A DNA stretch of 37,436 nucleotides from Verrucomicrobiales bacterium (lineage in GTDB: Bacteria > Verrucomicrobiota > Verrucomicrobiia > Verrucomicrobiales > DEV007). Every line of letters begins with the position of its first letter. Within the stretch, counting starts at the first letter, position 1. This document shows positions 9,074 through 16,883 of this stretch, in pieces. Under the pieces are notes generated by a model. The model did not search any database. It was not told where the DNA came from and worked only from the letters and a program-made list of their open reading frames with translations. The translations under genes and the position numbers were made by a program. The stretch lies in NCBI GenBank assembly GCA_029213025.1, contig JARGOZ010000025.1:19208-56643 (forward strand), read 5' to 3'.

Positions 9074-10747
9074 TTACCCGCCGGCCTTTCGAACTGCCTG
9101 AAGAGTAATGGAAAGCTGGCTCAATCCGCGGAATTCGTTCCGGTCGATGTTGAAAGCGATGTCCCAGGGCGGATTGGGAAGGTCGAGATCTGCCGAGTTG
9201 AAGTAAATCGCATCGCGAAGCACGCCGTCCTGGTAGAACTGGAATTTCATGTGTTTCTCCTTGATGATTCGCGGTTCGGCTCCCATCTCTACTCCCTTTG
9301 CCATAAACAGCGGCTGGGGATTGGAGGCTCCGAAAGGATGCAAAAGCTCGTAGCTGTCGAGCAGCTCCATTTTTACATCAGCGAGCGAAACTAGGGAATC
9401 GCTGGTAGCCTGCTCTTTCACTTTGGCGTCGAAACGCTTGCGAAAGGCTTCGATATTGTCCTCCATCACGGTTACCCCGGCGGCCATTTCGTGACCACCG
9501 CCGGCTTCGATGATGTCGCGGGAGTCGTTTAAGGCATCCACCAGTGAGATTCCGGGAACGCTCCGACCGCTGCCTTTGCCGAGACCTTCGTCGTCGATCG
9601 CGATAATGAAGGTGGGGCGATGATAAAATTTCGAGATCCGTGAAGCAACGATCCCGACGACACCGGGATGCCAGCCGCGCGAGCCAACTACGATTCCGTA
9701 GGAACGCTGATCAGGCGGCAGATCGAGGATCATTTGTTCCGCTTCTTCCCGGGTCCGGAATTCCAGTTCCTGACGTTCTTTATTCTGGAGATCGAGATCT
9801 TCCGCGAGCGTTTTCGCAATGACCGGGTCTTCACAGAGCACGAGGTCCAGCGATGCTTTGGCGGTGTCGAGGCGACCGGAGGCGTTGAGCCGGGGGCCGA
9901 GTTTATGGCTTACATCGAATGACTTGGCCGGAATGCTCACGTTGGCGACATCTTTCAGCGCGGCAAGCCCGGGGTGAATGGTCCGGTCGAGCTGAATCAG
10001 GCCTTTGCGGGCAAAAATCCGGTTTTCCTCAACCAGCGGGACGATGTCGGCGATGGTGGCGAGGGCGACAAAATCGAGAAACTCTTTGAGGTCCATTCCC
10101 GGGACGGGCCGGGTTTTGAGAAGGGCGTGCCCGACCTTGAATACCACTCCGCCGGTGCAGAGATAATGATAATCTTCTCCCAGTTTGGGGTTTACCAGTG
10201 CATCGCACTCGGCCACACCTTCGGGCGAAGGTTCGTGGTGATCGAGAATGATGAGATCGATGCCCTTTTCCTTCAGATAAGTGGCTTCTTCCCGCGAATT
10301 GGTCCCGCAGTCGGCCGCGATGACGAGATCCGGCGGGTTGCCTTCGAAGCTCTTCTCCAAACCGTCAGTACTCAGGCCGTAACCCTCTTTGAGTCTGGTA
10401 GGGAGGAAGCTTCGGGGCTCGATCCCATAGCCCTGCAAAATTTTGGTAAGGAGGGCCACAGAGCTGACGCCATCGACATCGTAATCACCGAAAAGGACCA
10501 CAGATTCATTATCGTCAGCGGCCCGCAGGATTCTTTCGACAGCGGCTGCAATCCCATGAAGGTTAAAGGGATCGGATAGATCTTTGAGTCTCGGATAAAG
10601 GAAATTTATGAATTCCTCCCGCTCGGTGAAACCCCTTTGGATCGCGAGGCGCACGACGATTTCGGAGAGACCGAATTCGGTAACTAATTCGCGAACCAGG
10701 TCCGGATCAGGTTCCGGTTCGACGATCCATTTTGTTTTAGAAGGCAT
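9074..10747 (-). CDS. recJ: Single-stranded-DNA-specific exonuclease RecJ
   Basis: The 557-residue protein has the RecJ/DHH motif series: VVLFGDYDVDG (residues about 83-93), VIAADCGTN, LIILDHHEPSP (DHH metal site), and later LGPRLNASGRLDTA and VGIVASRISKFYHRP from the DHHA1 and linker regions, with GGHEMAAGVTV. RecJ degrades single-stranded DNA 5' to 3' with Mn/Mg ions and acts in RecFOR recombination, mismatch repair and base excision repair. The length is normal for the family. ATG 10747 gives the short N-terminus MPSKTKW. An upstream TTG could add four residues. The gene faces a divergent gene across 251 bp that carry repeat array B. Confidence 0.97.
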   Translation of the reverse strand: MPSKTKWIVEPEPDPDLVRELVTEFGLSEIVVRLAIQRGFTEREEFINFLYPRLKDLSDPFNLHGIAAAVERILRAADDNESVVLFGDYDVDGVSSVALLTKILQGYGIEPRSFLPTRLKEGYGLSTDGLEKSFEGNPPDLVIAADCGTNSREEATYLKEKGIDLIILDHHEPSPEGVAECDALVNPKLGEDYHYLCTGGVVFKVGHALLKTRPVPGMDLKEFLDFVALATIADIVPLVEENRIFARKGLIQLDRTIHPGLAALKDVANVSIPAKSFDVSHKLGPRLNASGRLDTAKASLDLVLCEDPVIAKTLAEDLDLQNKERQELEFRTREEAEQMILDLPPDQRSYGIVVGSRGWHPGVVGIVASRISKFYHRPTFIIAIDDEGLGKGSGRSVPGISLVDALNDSRDIIEAGGGHEMAAGVTVMEDNIEAFRKRFDAKVKEQATSDSLVSLADVKMELLDSYELLHPFGASNPQPLFMAKGVEMGAEPRIIKEKHMKFQFYQDGVLRDAIYFNSADLDLPNPPWDIAFNIDRNEFRGLSQLSITLQAVRKAGG

Positions 10748-10831
10748 TTGAAGGGGCACAGTCTAGAGAAACAAATCCACCTGTAAAGAGTCCATTGGAA
10801 AGATAATTTTCAAGGTGACCGGAAGCGGGAT

Positions 10832-10875
10832 TGTACCCTGTTGAGTCACAGATTGTACCCTGTTAGATTGGGATT
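10832..10875 (+). repeat. 22-bp-period direct repeat array B (2 units)
   Basis: Two exact copies of TGTACCCTGTT start at 10832 and 10854, 22 bp apart, each followed by RRRT-like bases (GAGT, AGAT). They have the same core, spacing and orientation as arrays A and C. This array lies in the divergent gap between recJ and the unrecognised gene at 10999, so it is upstream of both genes and not just after a stop codon. Confidence 0.85.
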
Positions 10876-10940
10876 TACCTAATGTTCCCTAATTAATTAC
10901 CAATGATTCCGCACTGGTTTTTACCAGGGATTTACCTTAC

Positions 10941-10970
10941 TGTATCGAGTCGATTTGTATCGACACGATT
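10941..10970 (+). promoter_or_regulatory. Operator-like tandem repeat and palindrome upstream of 10999
   Basis: Two adjacent 15-bp copies, TGTATCGAGTCGATT (10941-10955) and TGTATCGACACGATT (10956-10970), differ at two positions. The same stretch holds a perfect inverted repeat, GTCGAT-TTGT-ATCGAC (10949-10964). It sits 29 bp before the ATG of the unrecognised gene, where a repressor or activator could act. The gap also has two copies of GGGATTTACCT (10870 and 10927). No regulator has been identified. Confidence 0.4.
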
Positions 10971-10998
10971 GCAATCCTGTATTTAACCCCAGAACTTT

Positions 10999-11637
10999 AT
11001 GGACCACGATAGAAAGAAATCCGGATTCCCGCATCTCCTGAGTAAGTCAAAATCCGAAGAGGTGGAAGCAACTCCTTCTTCGCTTGCTTCTGACTTTGTA
11101 AGTGCCCCCAAACCGGAATCAACCCCTGCTTCGAGTGGACTGTCTTCCTCGTCATCGGATTTTAACCATTCAATGGACGAGGACGATGGAATGACTAATA
11201 ACATTTCCGCAGACCTTTCTGAAAGAGACAAACGCCAGATTTACGAGGCGATCGATTTGATCCGCAGAAAGCTATCTTTCGCTAAAGATTTCACAGATGA
11301 AGAGCGAAGCAATTTGATGCGGCTTGGCAAGACGGGGCGGACGTTCGTGGAAAAAGCACAAAACCTCGTTGAATCTTCACCGGGGATTTTACCACGCTCT
11401 TTTGATGTAGAGGAATTCAGTCGCGACGCCGACCTGTATCAGGAGTTGGGTAATATAGCCGATGAGTTGCAGCGGCTTTCTGAAAGGGTTGCAGATACCG
11501 AAGCCGCTGTAGGCAGTGATGCGTTCACCGCCGCTCTGGTTGTATATCAGTCAGGCAAAATGGCCCGCTGTGGCGATGATATGGATAATCATCTCGGCGG
11601 ATGGCGCCGCAAGATTTCCGAATCGGTTTTTGACTAG
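10999..11637 (+). CDS. Unrecognised soluble helical protein
   Basis: I do not recognise a named domain in this 212-residue protein. The first 70 residues are Ser/Glu/Pro-rich and probably disordered. The rest is helical, starting RQIYEAIDLIRRKLSF and containing RSNLMRLGKTGRTFVEKA, ILPRSFDVEEFSRDADLY and DAFTAALVVYQ. This C-terminal pattern (a short helix pair, LP.SFDV.EF.RD, then a V.A.Y segment) resembles a widespread uncharacterised bacterial family. There is no signal peptide and no membrane segment. The gene has an operator-like region upstream and ends 24 bp before a strong terminator hairpin, so it is probably transcribed alone. Confidence 0.75.
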   Translation: MDHDRKKSGFPHLLSKSKSEEVEATPSSLASDFVSAPKPESTPASSGLSSSSSDFNHSMDEDDGMTNNISADLSERDKRQIYEAIDLIRRKLSFAKDFTDEERSNLMRLGKTGRTFVEKAQNLVESSPGILPRSFDVEEFSRDADLYQELGNIADELQRLSERVADTEAAVGSDAFTAALVVYQSGKMARCGDDMDNHLGGWRRKISESVFD

Positions 11638-11661
11638 AAAAGCGGGGATTACGAATTTGAT

Positions 11662-11697
11662 AACCTCCTTCATCCCGAGTGGTGAAGGAGGTTTTTT
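11662..11697 (+). terminator. Rho-independent terminator overlapping the next gene's Shine-Dalgarno
   Basis: A perfect 11-bp stem pairs AACCTCCTTCA (11662-11672) with TGAAGGAGGTT (11683-11693) around a 10-nt loop, followed by a T run. The hairpin ends the unit of the gene at 10999. Its 3' arm contains AAGGAGG, an ideal Shine-Dalgarno, seven bases before ATG 11698 of the next gene. The folded stem would hide that ribosome site. Confidence 0.88.
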
Positions 11698-12540
11698 ATG
11701 ACCGGTTTTGTATATATGAAGAAATATCTGAGACGTTTTCTGCCGTTATCGATCCCGGTGGTATTTTTTCTTCTTCTGATCCTCTGTTCGGGCCCTCCGC
11801 TTTTGATGAGGAAGGTCATCGTGTTTCTCTGCCTGCCGGCGGGAATTGTCTGGGTTCTGTTGAGTTTCGCGATCTTTTGGCCGGGGCTGCCAAAGCTACA
11901 TCGAATCTATGTTCTGGCGGTTTGGATTATTTATACGCTGGCCGGAAATCCTTTAGTAGGTAATCGATTGGTGCGACCTCTGGAAGCGCCTTATGCAAAC
12001 AACACTGTTCCTGAGAAGGGGCTCGAATATTTGATTGTTCTGGGTGGAGGCACAGGGGCGGATCTCGCCGGTGGTGTTCAACTTGGCTCCGCCGGAGACA
12101 GAGTAATGACTGCAGCCCGTCTCTACAAGCAGGGTAAAGTCGAAAAGTTGATTGCCGGGGGGCGCAGCATTACCGAAATCGGGCAGGACAGGGATCTGGC
12201 CGGAGAATCGAAGACGATCTGGATGGATCTGGGGATTCCGGCTTCCGATATCATCACATTTACCGAACCGCGAAATACAGAGGAGGAAATTATTGTCTAT
12301 CGCGACTACATCAATTCACTACCCAATCCTCCGCAGGGAGTCGGGATTTGCACTTCCGCCTGGCATTTGATGCGCGCTGAAAAAGTCTGGAAAAAGCACG
12401 GTCTCGATGCTGTGCCGGTGGCATCGGATTTCCGGTCGCGACCGATACCGTTTCTCACCACTTACCTGATTCCGAAAAAACGGGGTTTTGCCGATATACA
12501 GCTGGCTTTGTGGGAATATCTCGGACTGTTATTTGATTAA
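11698..12540 (+). CDS. DUF218 (YdcF/SanA/ElyC) membrane protein
   Basis: The 280-residue protein starts MTGFVYMKKYLRRFLP and has three hydrophobic helices in the first ~90 residues, then the DUF218 fold: YLIVLGGGTGADLAGGVQLG, DRVMTAARLYKQGK, KLIAGGRS, and later EEEIIVYRDYINSLP and VGICTSAWHLMRAEKVW (conserved TSxxHxxRA). ElyC/SanA-type proteins affect the cell envelope and peptidoglycan precursor metabolism in E. coli, though the biochemical activity is not settled. The ATG at 11698 is supported by AAGGAGG seven bases upstream, inside the terminator stem. An internal ATG at 11716 is the alternative. Its TAA overlaps the stop of the convergent gene by four bases. Confidence 0.9.
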   Translation: MTGFVYMKKYLRRFLPLSIPVVFFLLLILCSGPPLLMRKVIVFLCLPAGIVWVLLSFAIFWPGLPKLHRIYVLAVWIIYTLAGNPLVGNRLVRPLEAPYANNTVPEKGLEYLIVLGGGTGADLAGGVQLGSAGDRVMTAARLYKQGKVEKLIAGGRSITEIGQDRDLAGESKTIWMDLGIPASDIITFTEPRNTEEEIIVYRDYINSLPNPPQGVGICTSAWHLMRAEKVWKKHGLDAVPVASDFRSRPIPFLTTYLIPKKRGFADIQLALWEYLGLLFD

Positions 12541-13151
12541 TCCGCTTTTCGATTCTCGAAAATTTCCTCCGCCAGTTCGATAAGGCGAAAGAGCTGATGG
12601 TCGGGGATGCTTTCCACGGATACAGGGTCGCCGGATTTTCTTTCCACAGTCAGGATTTGCCCGCCGTGACGGCGGTTGATCCGGCTGGTGAGCGAATCGA
12701 TTTTATTAAGTGGAAATTCTTTAACTTCGACATCGCCGATCAATTTGGGATCTACAATAGCGAGGCGTAGATTAGTCAGAACTACAGCTTCCGGCGTTGC
12801 CTGGAGAATTTCGGAAACCCGGTCGCCGGGATCAAGTTGCTGCACAGCTATGTAAACAATTTCCTCGTCGTGTTCCGAATTTTCGTCGATGACGGCAAAG
12901 GCGGTTTTCACTACATCGAGATCCTGACCGTCCTCCGCAAAGTCTGTAGGACCTTTTCGAAACTCAAAAGCTTCCGAGATCAACATCCAGTCCTTGAGGC
13001 CTTCAAAAAACACATAGTCTTCGGGAAGAATTTTCCCGTCGCTCAGCATTTCCTCCAGTTGCTCTTTCGAGAAAGGGCCTTTGGAGTCGGCCGCCCCCTT
13101 TTTTAATACATGAAATATATGTTCCTCCGAGACCTCTGTTGATTCACTCAT
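12537..13151 (-). CDS. GYF_2 and PH-like two-domain protein
   Basis: The 204-residue cytoplasmic protein begins with a GYF_2-type domain (about 10-60): FHVLKKGAADSKGPFSKEQL, ILPEDYVFFEGLKDW and MLISEAFEF. This motif is frequent at the N-terminus of Verrucomicrobiota and Planctomycetota proteins and is thought to bind proline-rich peptides. The C-terminal ~95 residues (EAVVLTNLRLAIVDPK, VEVKEFPLNKIDSLTS, QILTVERKSGDPVSV) resemble a bacterial PH domain of the YdbT/bPH type, in which a strand series ends in a helix. The middle is acidic and probably flexible. ATG 13151 is used. It converges with and overlaps the DUF218 gene by the stop codons. Confidence 0.78.
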   Translation of the reverse strand: MSESTEVSEEHIFHVLKKGAADSKGPFSKEQLEEMLSDGKILPEDYVFFEGLKDWMLISEAFEFRKGPTDFAEDGQDLDVVKTAFAVIDENSEHDEEIVYIAVQQLDPGDRVSEILQATPEAVVLTNLRLAIVDPKLIGDVEVKEFPLNKIDSLTSRINRRHGGQILTVERKSGDPVSVESIPDHQLFRLIELAEEIFENRKAD

Positions 13152-13244
13152 AATTACCCCTGAACCCATCCGGGAGAGTGGACCTCCGGATTTTGGTAAT
13201 TCTAACCAATAGACAAGTTTCCGTCAAAGGAAACAGAGCGGGTT

Positions 13245-13697
13245 CTAAGGTTTTAGCGCCTTTTCCCGGGCGATGCATGCCAGTTCGAAGGCCTTTTCAT
13301 CTCCCAGTTTGAGAACGGAGTAGCGAACGATCTGGCGATTGCCCTCGCTGTCGGTCCAGCTTGCCTGCCAAAAATGATATTCATCGCCCTTCGCGCTGCG
13401 TTGGGAAATGCGGGTAACGCCGACGACTCCGCTTTGATTTCTGGCTCCGGCGGTCTGATGCGAACGAAGTGACCGGTCGGGTGGAGATTGGCTGATTCGT
13501 TCGTGGTGGGAAATGATTTTGTCGCGGAATTGAATGGCCAGGTTCAGCGCATTTTCCGTTCCTCCCCACTCGTAATCAGAAAAAAAGCGTCCGTATCGAA
13601 CGCCTTCTCTCTGCACTCGAACCTGCCAGCCGTGAGTCCCGCTCGATTCCTGATCAAGCCTCGAAATACCTCGAAGATTCTGGGAATCGGAACTCAC
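13245..13697 (-). CDS. Two-repeat AP2/ERF-like DNA-binding protein
   Basis: The 150-residue protein has two related units. Unit 1 (about 8-62) reads RGISRLDQESSGTHGWQV, then RYGRFFSDYEWGG and ALNLAIQFRDKI. Unit 2 (about 88-147) reads GVVGVTRISQRSAKG, FWQASWTDSEGN and DEKAFELACIAREKA. Both show the AP2 pattern of G(I/V)xR, a central Trp strand, an aromatic strand, and a helix with AxxxAxxxRxKA. AP2 domains bind DNA in plant ERF factors, and in bacteria they mostly accompany HNH homing nucleases. No nuclease is seen here. GTG 13697 is the only available start. The gene lies 18 bases after the htrA stop, so co-transcription is likely. Confidence 0.72.
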   Translation of the reverse strand: MSSDSQNLRGISRLDQESSGTHGWQVRVQREGVRYGRFFSDYEWGGTENALNLAIQFRDKIISHHERISQSPPDRSLRSHQTAGARNQSGVVGVTRISQRSAKGDEYHFWQASWTDSEGNRQIVRYSVLKLGDEKAFELACIAREKALKP

Positions 13698-13715
13698 GGC
13701 GTGAGGAACTATGGT

Positions 13716-15302
13716 TTAATTCAGTGGTACCGCGAGAATGGAGCGGCGTCCGTCTTTGAAAATTTGGACCAGCACGAACTGCCCGTCGAACTCACTGACA
13801 ATTGTCCGGGCGTCATCAGCGGAGGCGACAGTTTTCTGGTCGATCTGAGTGATGATCTGGCCCGCTTCGAGCCCGGCTTTTGCTGCTTCCGACCCTTCCT
13901 GAACGCTGGAGACAAAAACTCCGCGAATGGATGGGTCCACTTTCAGAGCTGATCGGAGATTGCGGTCAAGATCCTGAAGTTCAACTCCGGGAAGGAACCC
14001 GCCATCGTTCCCGGCCGGTTCCACCCGGGGCTGGGGAACAGGTGCCCGGTCGCGGCGGAGGTCGGGGCGGCGCGGGTTTTGTGGCACAGCGGCACGGCTG
14101 CTGATCAGCTGTTCCAGCTCGTCTTTATCGCCGAGAACTACAGAAACCTTGCGGTCTTTGCCGCCTCTGATGATTCTGAAATCAACTTCGTCACCGGGAT
14201 CTTTGCCACTGATCACGAGGCGGAGTTGAGCGGCGTCATCAATCGATTGATTATTGATTTCCACGACGACATCATTTTCTTCCAGCCCGGCGATTTCAGC
14301 CGGAGTGCCCTGGTGGACCTGCTTGACGAGGGCGCCTTTCAGGTTCTTGAGACCCAGTTTATCAGCGATATCCACACCAATATCATCAAGTCCGATTCCG
14401 AGGAAACCTCTGCGGACTTTCCCGCCGCCGTCGACGAGTTTTCTCACGATATTGATTGCCATGTTGGAAGGAATCGCGAAGGCGATTCCCATGTTGCCGC
14501 GGGATAAACCGTCGGTCTTGATCGCGGTATTCATGCCGATGAGGCGTCCTTCGGCGTCGATAAGTGCTCCACCGGAGTTACCAACATTGATGGATGCGTC
14601 GGTTTGAATGAAGTTTTCATAGCCGAGGCGTCCGGTAGCCCGGTCGGCGGTGATATTCAGGTCACGACGACCAAGCGCGCTGACGATTCCCTGAGTCACG
14701 GTTTGTTCCAGACCCAGTGGGTTACCCACAGCGAGAACCACATCGCCGACTTTGACTTTCGAACTGTCACCGATCTGCATTGGAGTCAGGTTTTGAGCCT
14801 CGATTTTGATCAGGGCGACATCGGTTTCTTTGTCCCCTCCGATGAGGATCGCCGGGTATTCCCGTTTGTTGCCTTTCAAAGCAACGGTGATTCGGTCTGC
14901 TCCCTCAACCACGTGGTTGTTGGTCAAAATGTATCCATCCGGCGAAAGGATCACACCGGAACCGAGTCCCGACTGGCCTGGCATGGGGCGACCGGGACCT
15001 CCCAGGCCGAGCAGACGACGGAGGATTTCCTCTCTCGGATCGGCGCTTTCGTCATCCCCGCCACGGGGAACTGGGTCGCTCTTGGAAAAGATCGTTACCA
15101 CCGCAGGGGTCGCATTTTCCAAAGCGGGCGCGTAGCTGGCGATCACACCGTTTACCGACTGAACCGGCGAGCTGTCGAAAGACATTTTCTCCCGGATTTG
15201 ATTGAATTGAAGATTCTGCTGTGCTGAGACTGTTCCGCCCGAAAGCAGCAGGCCGGCCATAGCTGCAGCGAAGATGGATTTTCTGAGGTCAATGAATTGC
15301 AT
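13716..15302 (-). CDS. htrA: HtrA/DegP-type periplasmic serine protease
   Basis: The 528-residue protein has a signal peptide (cleavage likely after residue 27, VSA-QQ), a trypsin-like domain with catalytic His130 (LTNNHVV), Asp161 (DVALIKI) and Ser243 (GNSGGAL), then two PDZ domains. PDZ1 (about 290-370) includes RRGFLGIGLDDIG and PAEIAGLEENDVV, and PDZ2 (about 435-520) includes RGVFVSSVQEGSEAAKAGLE. A low-complexity Pro/Arg linker separates them. DegP/HtrA proteins degrade and hold misfolded envelope proteins. The ATG at 15302 gives normal length. Its upstream region shares a 252-bp divergent gap with the moeB-like gene. Confidence 0.96.
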   Translation of the reverse strand: MQFIDLRKSIFAAAMAGLLLSGGTVSAQQNLQFNQIREKMSFDSSPVQSVNGVIASYAPALENATPAVVTIFSKSDPVPRGGDDESADPREEILRRLLGLGGPGRPMPGQSGLGSGVILSPDGYILTNNHVVEGADRITVALKGNKREYPAILIGGDKETDVALIKIEAQNLTPMQIGDSSKVKVGDVVLAVGNPLGLEQTVTQGIVSALGRRDLNITADRATGRLGYENFIQTDASINVGNSGGALIDAEGRLIGMNTAIKTDGLSRGNMGIAFAIPSNMAINIVRKLVDGGGKVRRGFLGIGLDDIGVDIADKLGLKNLKGALVKQVHQGTPAEIAGLEENDVVVEINNQSIDDAAQLRLVISGKDPGDEVDFRIIRGGKDRKVSVVLGDKDELEQLISSRAAVPQNPRRPDLRRDRAPVPQPRVEPAGNDGGFLPGVELQDLDRNLRSALKVDPSIRGVFVSSVQEGSEAAKAGLEAGQIITQIDQKTVASADDARTIVSEFDGQFVLVQIFKDGRRSILAVPLN

Positions 15303-15435
15303 GATGAATAAGTATTGAGTTGGCTTGGAGTCAGAGATTTACGGTACTCCGCATTTTTAACCGTTACAGCGACGCCCTGTTTGAGCCCTGTCTAATTTTT
15401 TGGTAGAAGATAGTCCCGAAACGCTGTTCCCGACA

Positions 15436-15473
15436 CCAGAACGACCGCGTTGTTTTATACGCGGTCGTTCCGG
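15436..15473. promoter_or_regulatory. Perfect inverted repeat in a divergent promoter gap
   Basis: GAACGACCGCGT (15439-15450) and ACGCGGTCGTTC (15459-15470) are perfect 12-bp inverted arms with an 8-nt loop. After one mismatch, the outer CC/GG also pair (15436-15437 with 15472-15473). No T run follows, so it is not a normal terminator. It lies between htrA and the moeB-like gene, 82 bp before the latter's ATG, and could be an operator or a leader RNA hairpin. Confidence 0.5.
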
Positions 15474-15554
15474 TAAGTCGGGGTGAATGTCCCGGGTAAA
15501 AGTTTTTAGGGTTTGCGTTTAAAACATGAAGGATTCAACTTCATCATACTCAAA

Positions 15555-16730
15555 ATGAAAAGCATTCTCGAAGATGCCGCCTGGGCTGGCATAGAACTGG
15601 AATCCGCGGAACTTTCCCGTTATGCCCGGCACATCACGATTCCGGACGTCGGCCTCGACGGGCAGAAGAAGCTGAAAGCAGCCAGCGTCCTGTGCATCGG
15701 CGCGGGCGGCCTGGGCTCTCCAATCGGCCTGTACCTTGCCGCTGCGGGGGTTGGAAATATAGGGATCATCGATGATGATGTAGTCGAGTTTTCGAATCTT
15801 CAGAGGCAGATTATTCATGGTGTGTCTGTACTTGGGAAGTCTAAGGTTTCATCCGCCGCAGAGGCTCTTAAAGAGATCAATCCGACGGTTAATGTTGAGA
15901 CGTATGAAACGAGGTTTATTTCAGAAAATGCCGAAAAAATCGCTGCGCCCTACGACCTGATAATTGACGGCACAGACAACTTTCCGACCCGGTATTTGAG
16001 CAATGATCTCGCGGTTTTAACCGGCAAACCGAACATCTATGGCTCAATCTACCGTTTCGAAGGTCAGGTATCGGTGTTTGCCCCGCATTTGGGCGGTCCC
16101 TGTTACCGGTGTCTTTTCCCTACTCCGCCGGAACCGGGTCAGGTTCCGAGTTGTGCGGAAGGTGGTGTACTCGGGATATTGCCGGGTATAGTCGGGTGTT
16201 TGCAGGCCAATGAGGCGGTCAAGATGATCCTCGGAATTGGCGATCCACTGATCGGGAGACTGGTCCATTTTGATGCATTGAAATTTCGTTTTCGGGAAAT
16301 CAAACTACGCAAAGATCCTCACTGTGCGATTTGTGGGGAGAATCCGACGATCACCGAGCTGGAGGAAATCGATTTTGCCTGTGAAGTGCCGGACAATCCT
16401 GCAGGAGGTGAGTTGAGAGAAATCGACGTGCATTCTCTACATAGCAGGATGAAAGATGAGCGGCCTTTTGTGCTTCTCGATGTCCGCGAACCGGTTGAGG
16501 CGCAGATATGTAAAATACCCGGATCGGAATTGATTCCTCTGGGGGAATTGAAGGCATCACTGGGGAAACTGGACCCGGATACGGAAATAATTATACACTG
16601 CAAATCCGGGGGGCGCAGTTACGAGGCATTGAAAATGTTGGTGGATGCTGGTTTTTCCGATGTTTGCCACGTAGCGGGTGGTATCAATGCCTGGTCTTTG
16701 GAGATCGATTCGGAAGTGGCGTTTTATTGA
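15555..16730 (+). CDS. moeB: MoeB/ThiF-type adenylyltransferase-rhodanese fusion
   Basis: Of 391 residues, 1-260 form an E1-like adenylyltransferase: GAGGLGSP (about 49-56) for ATP, NLQRQI, DGTDNFPTRY with the catalytic Asp/Arg, a zinc site from CYRC (183/186) and CAIC (257/260), and Cys200 in VPSCAEGG. Residues 285-391 form a rhodanese domain ending with the catalytic loop HCKSGGRS (Cys349). This MoeZ/MOCS3-like fusion adenylates a ubiquitin-like sulfur carrier (MoaD or ThiS type) and passes persulfide sulfur to it for molybdopterin, thiamine or cysteine synthesis. ATG 15555 is used because the longer frame starts at TTG. No carrier gene is nearby. Confidence 0.92.
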   Translation: MKSILEDAAWAGIELESAELSRYARHITIPDVGLDGQKKLKAASVLCIGAGGLGSPIGLYLAAAGVGNIGIIDDDVVEFSNLQRQIIHGVSVLGKSKVSSAAEALKEINPTVNVETYETRFISENAEKIAAPYDLIIDGTDNFPTRYLSNDLAVLTGKPNIYGSIYRFEGQVSVFAPHLGGPCYRCLFPTPPEPGQVPSCAEGGVLGILPGIVGCLQANEAVKMILGIGDPLIGRLVHFDALKFRFREIKLRKDPHCAICGENPTITELEEIDFACEVPDNPAGGELREIDVHSLHSRMKDERPFVLLDVREPVEAQICKIPGSELIPLGELKASLGKLDPDTEIIIHCKSGGRSYEALKMLVDAGFSDVCHVAGGINAWSLEIDSEVAFY

Positions 16731-16740
16731 TGATTGAAGG

Positions 16741-16856
16741 CTTGTGGCACCCCGTCCGGGGTGCGGGTGTGTCTGCTTCGGGGATCGGTGGTGTAGCGCA
16801 GCGAAACCACCGGATAACGACTCACAAAAAAGGCACCCCGGATGGGGTGCCAGAAG
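16741..16856. repeat. Palindromic repetitive element with hairpin termini
   Basis: A ~116-bp structure sits between the moeB-like gene and the von Willebrand gene. Its ends are imperfect inverted copies: GGCACCCCGTCCGGGGTGC near 16746 and GGCACCCCGGATGGGGTGCC near 16832, each a hairpin on its own. The middle holds another hairpin, GGTGGT...ACCACC (16788-16811). The nested palindromes resemble the REP-like elements dispersed between PVC genes. It may also terminate both convergent transcription units. Confidence 0.7.
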
Positions 16857-16883
16857 GTTTACCTAATCTTCAGCTCGTTCTTC

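Noticed and set aside
13217..13234. Small hairpin GTTTCC-GGAAAC after the AP2-like gene
   Set aside because: The stem is only six base pairs and no strong T-run follows, so terminator function is not supported.
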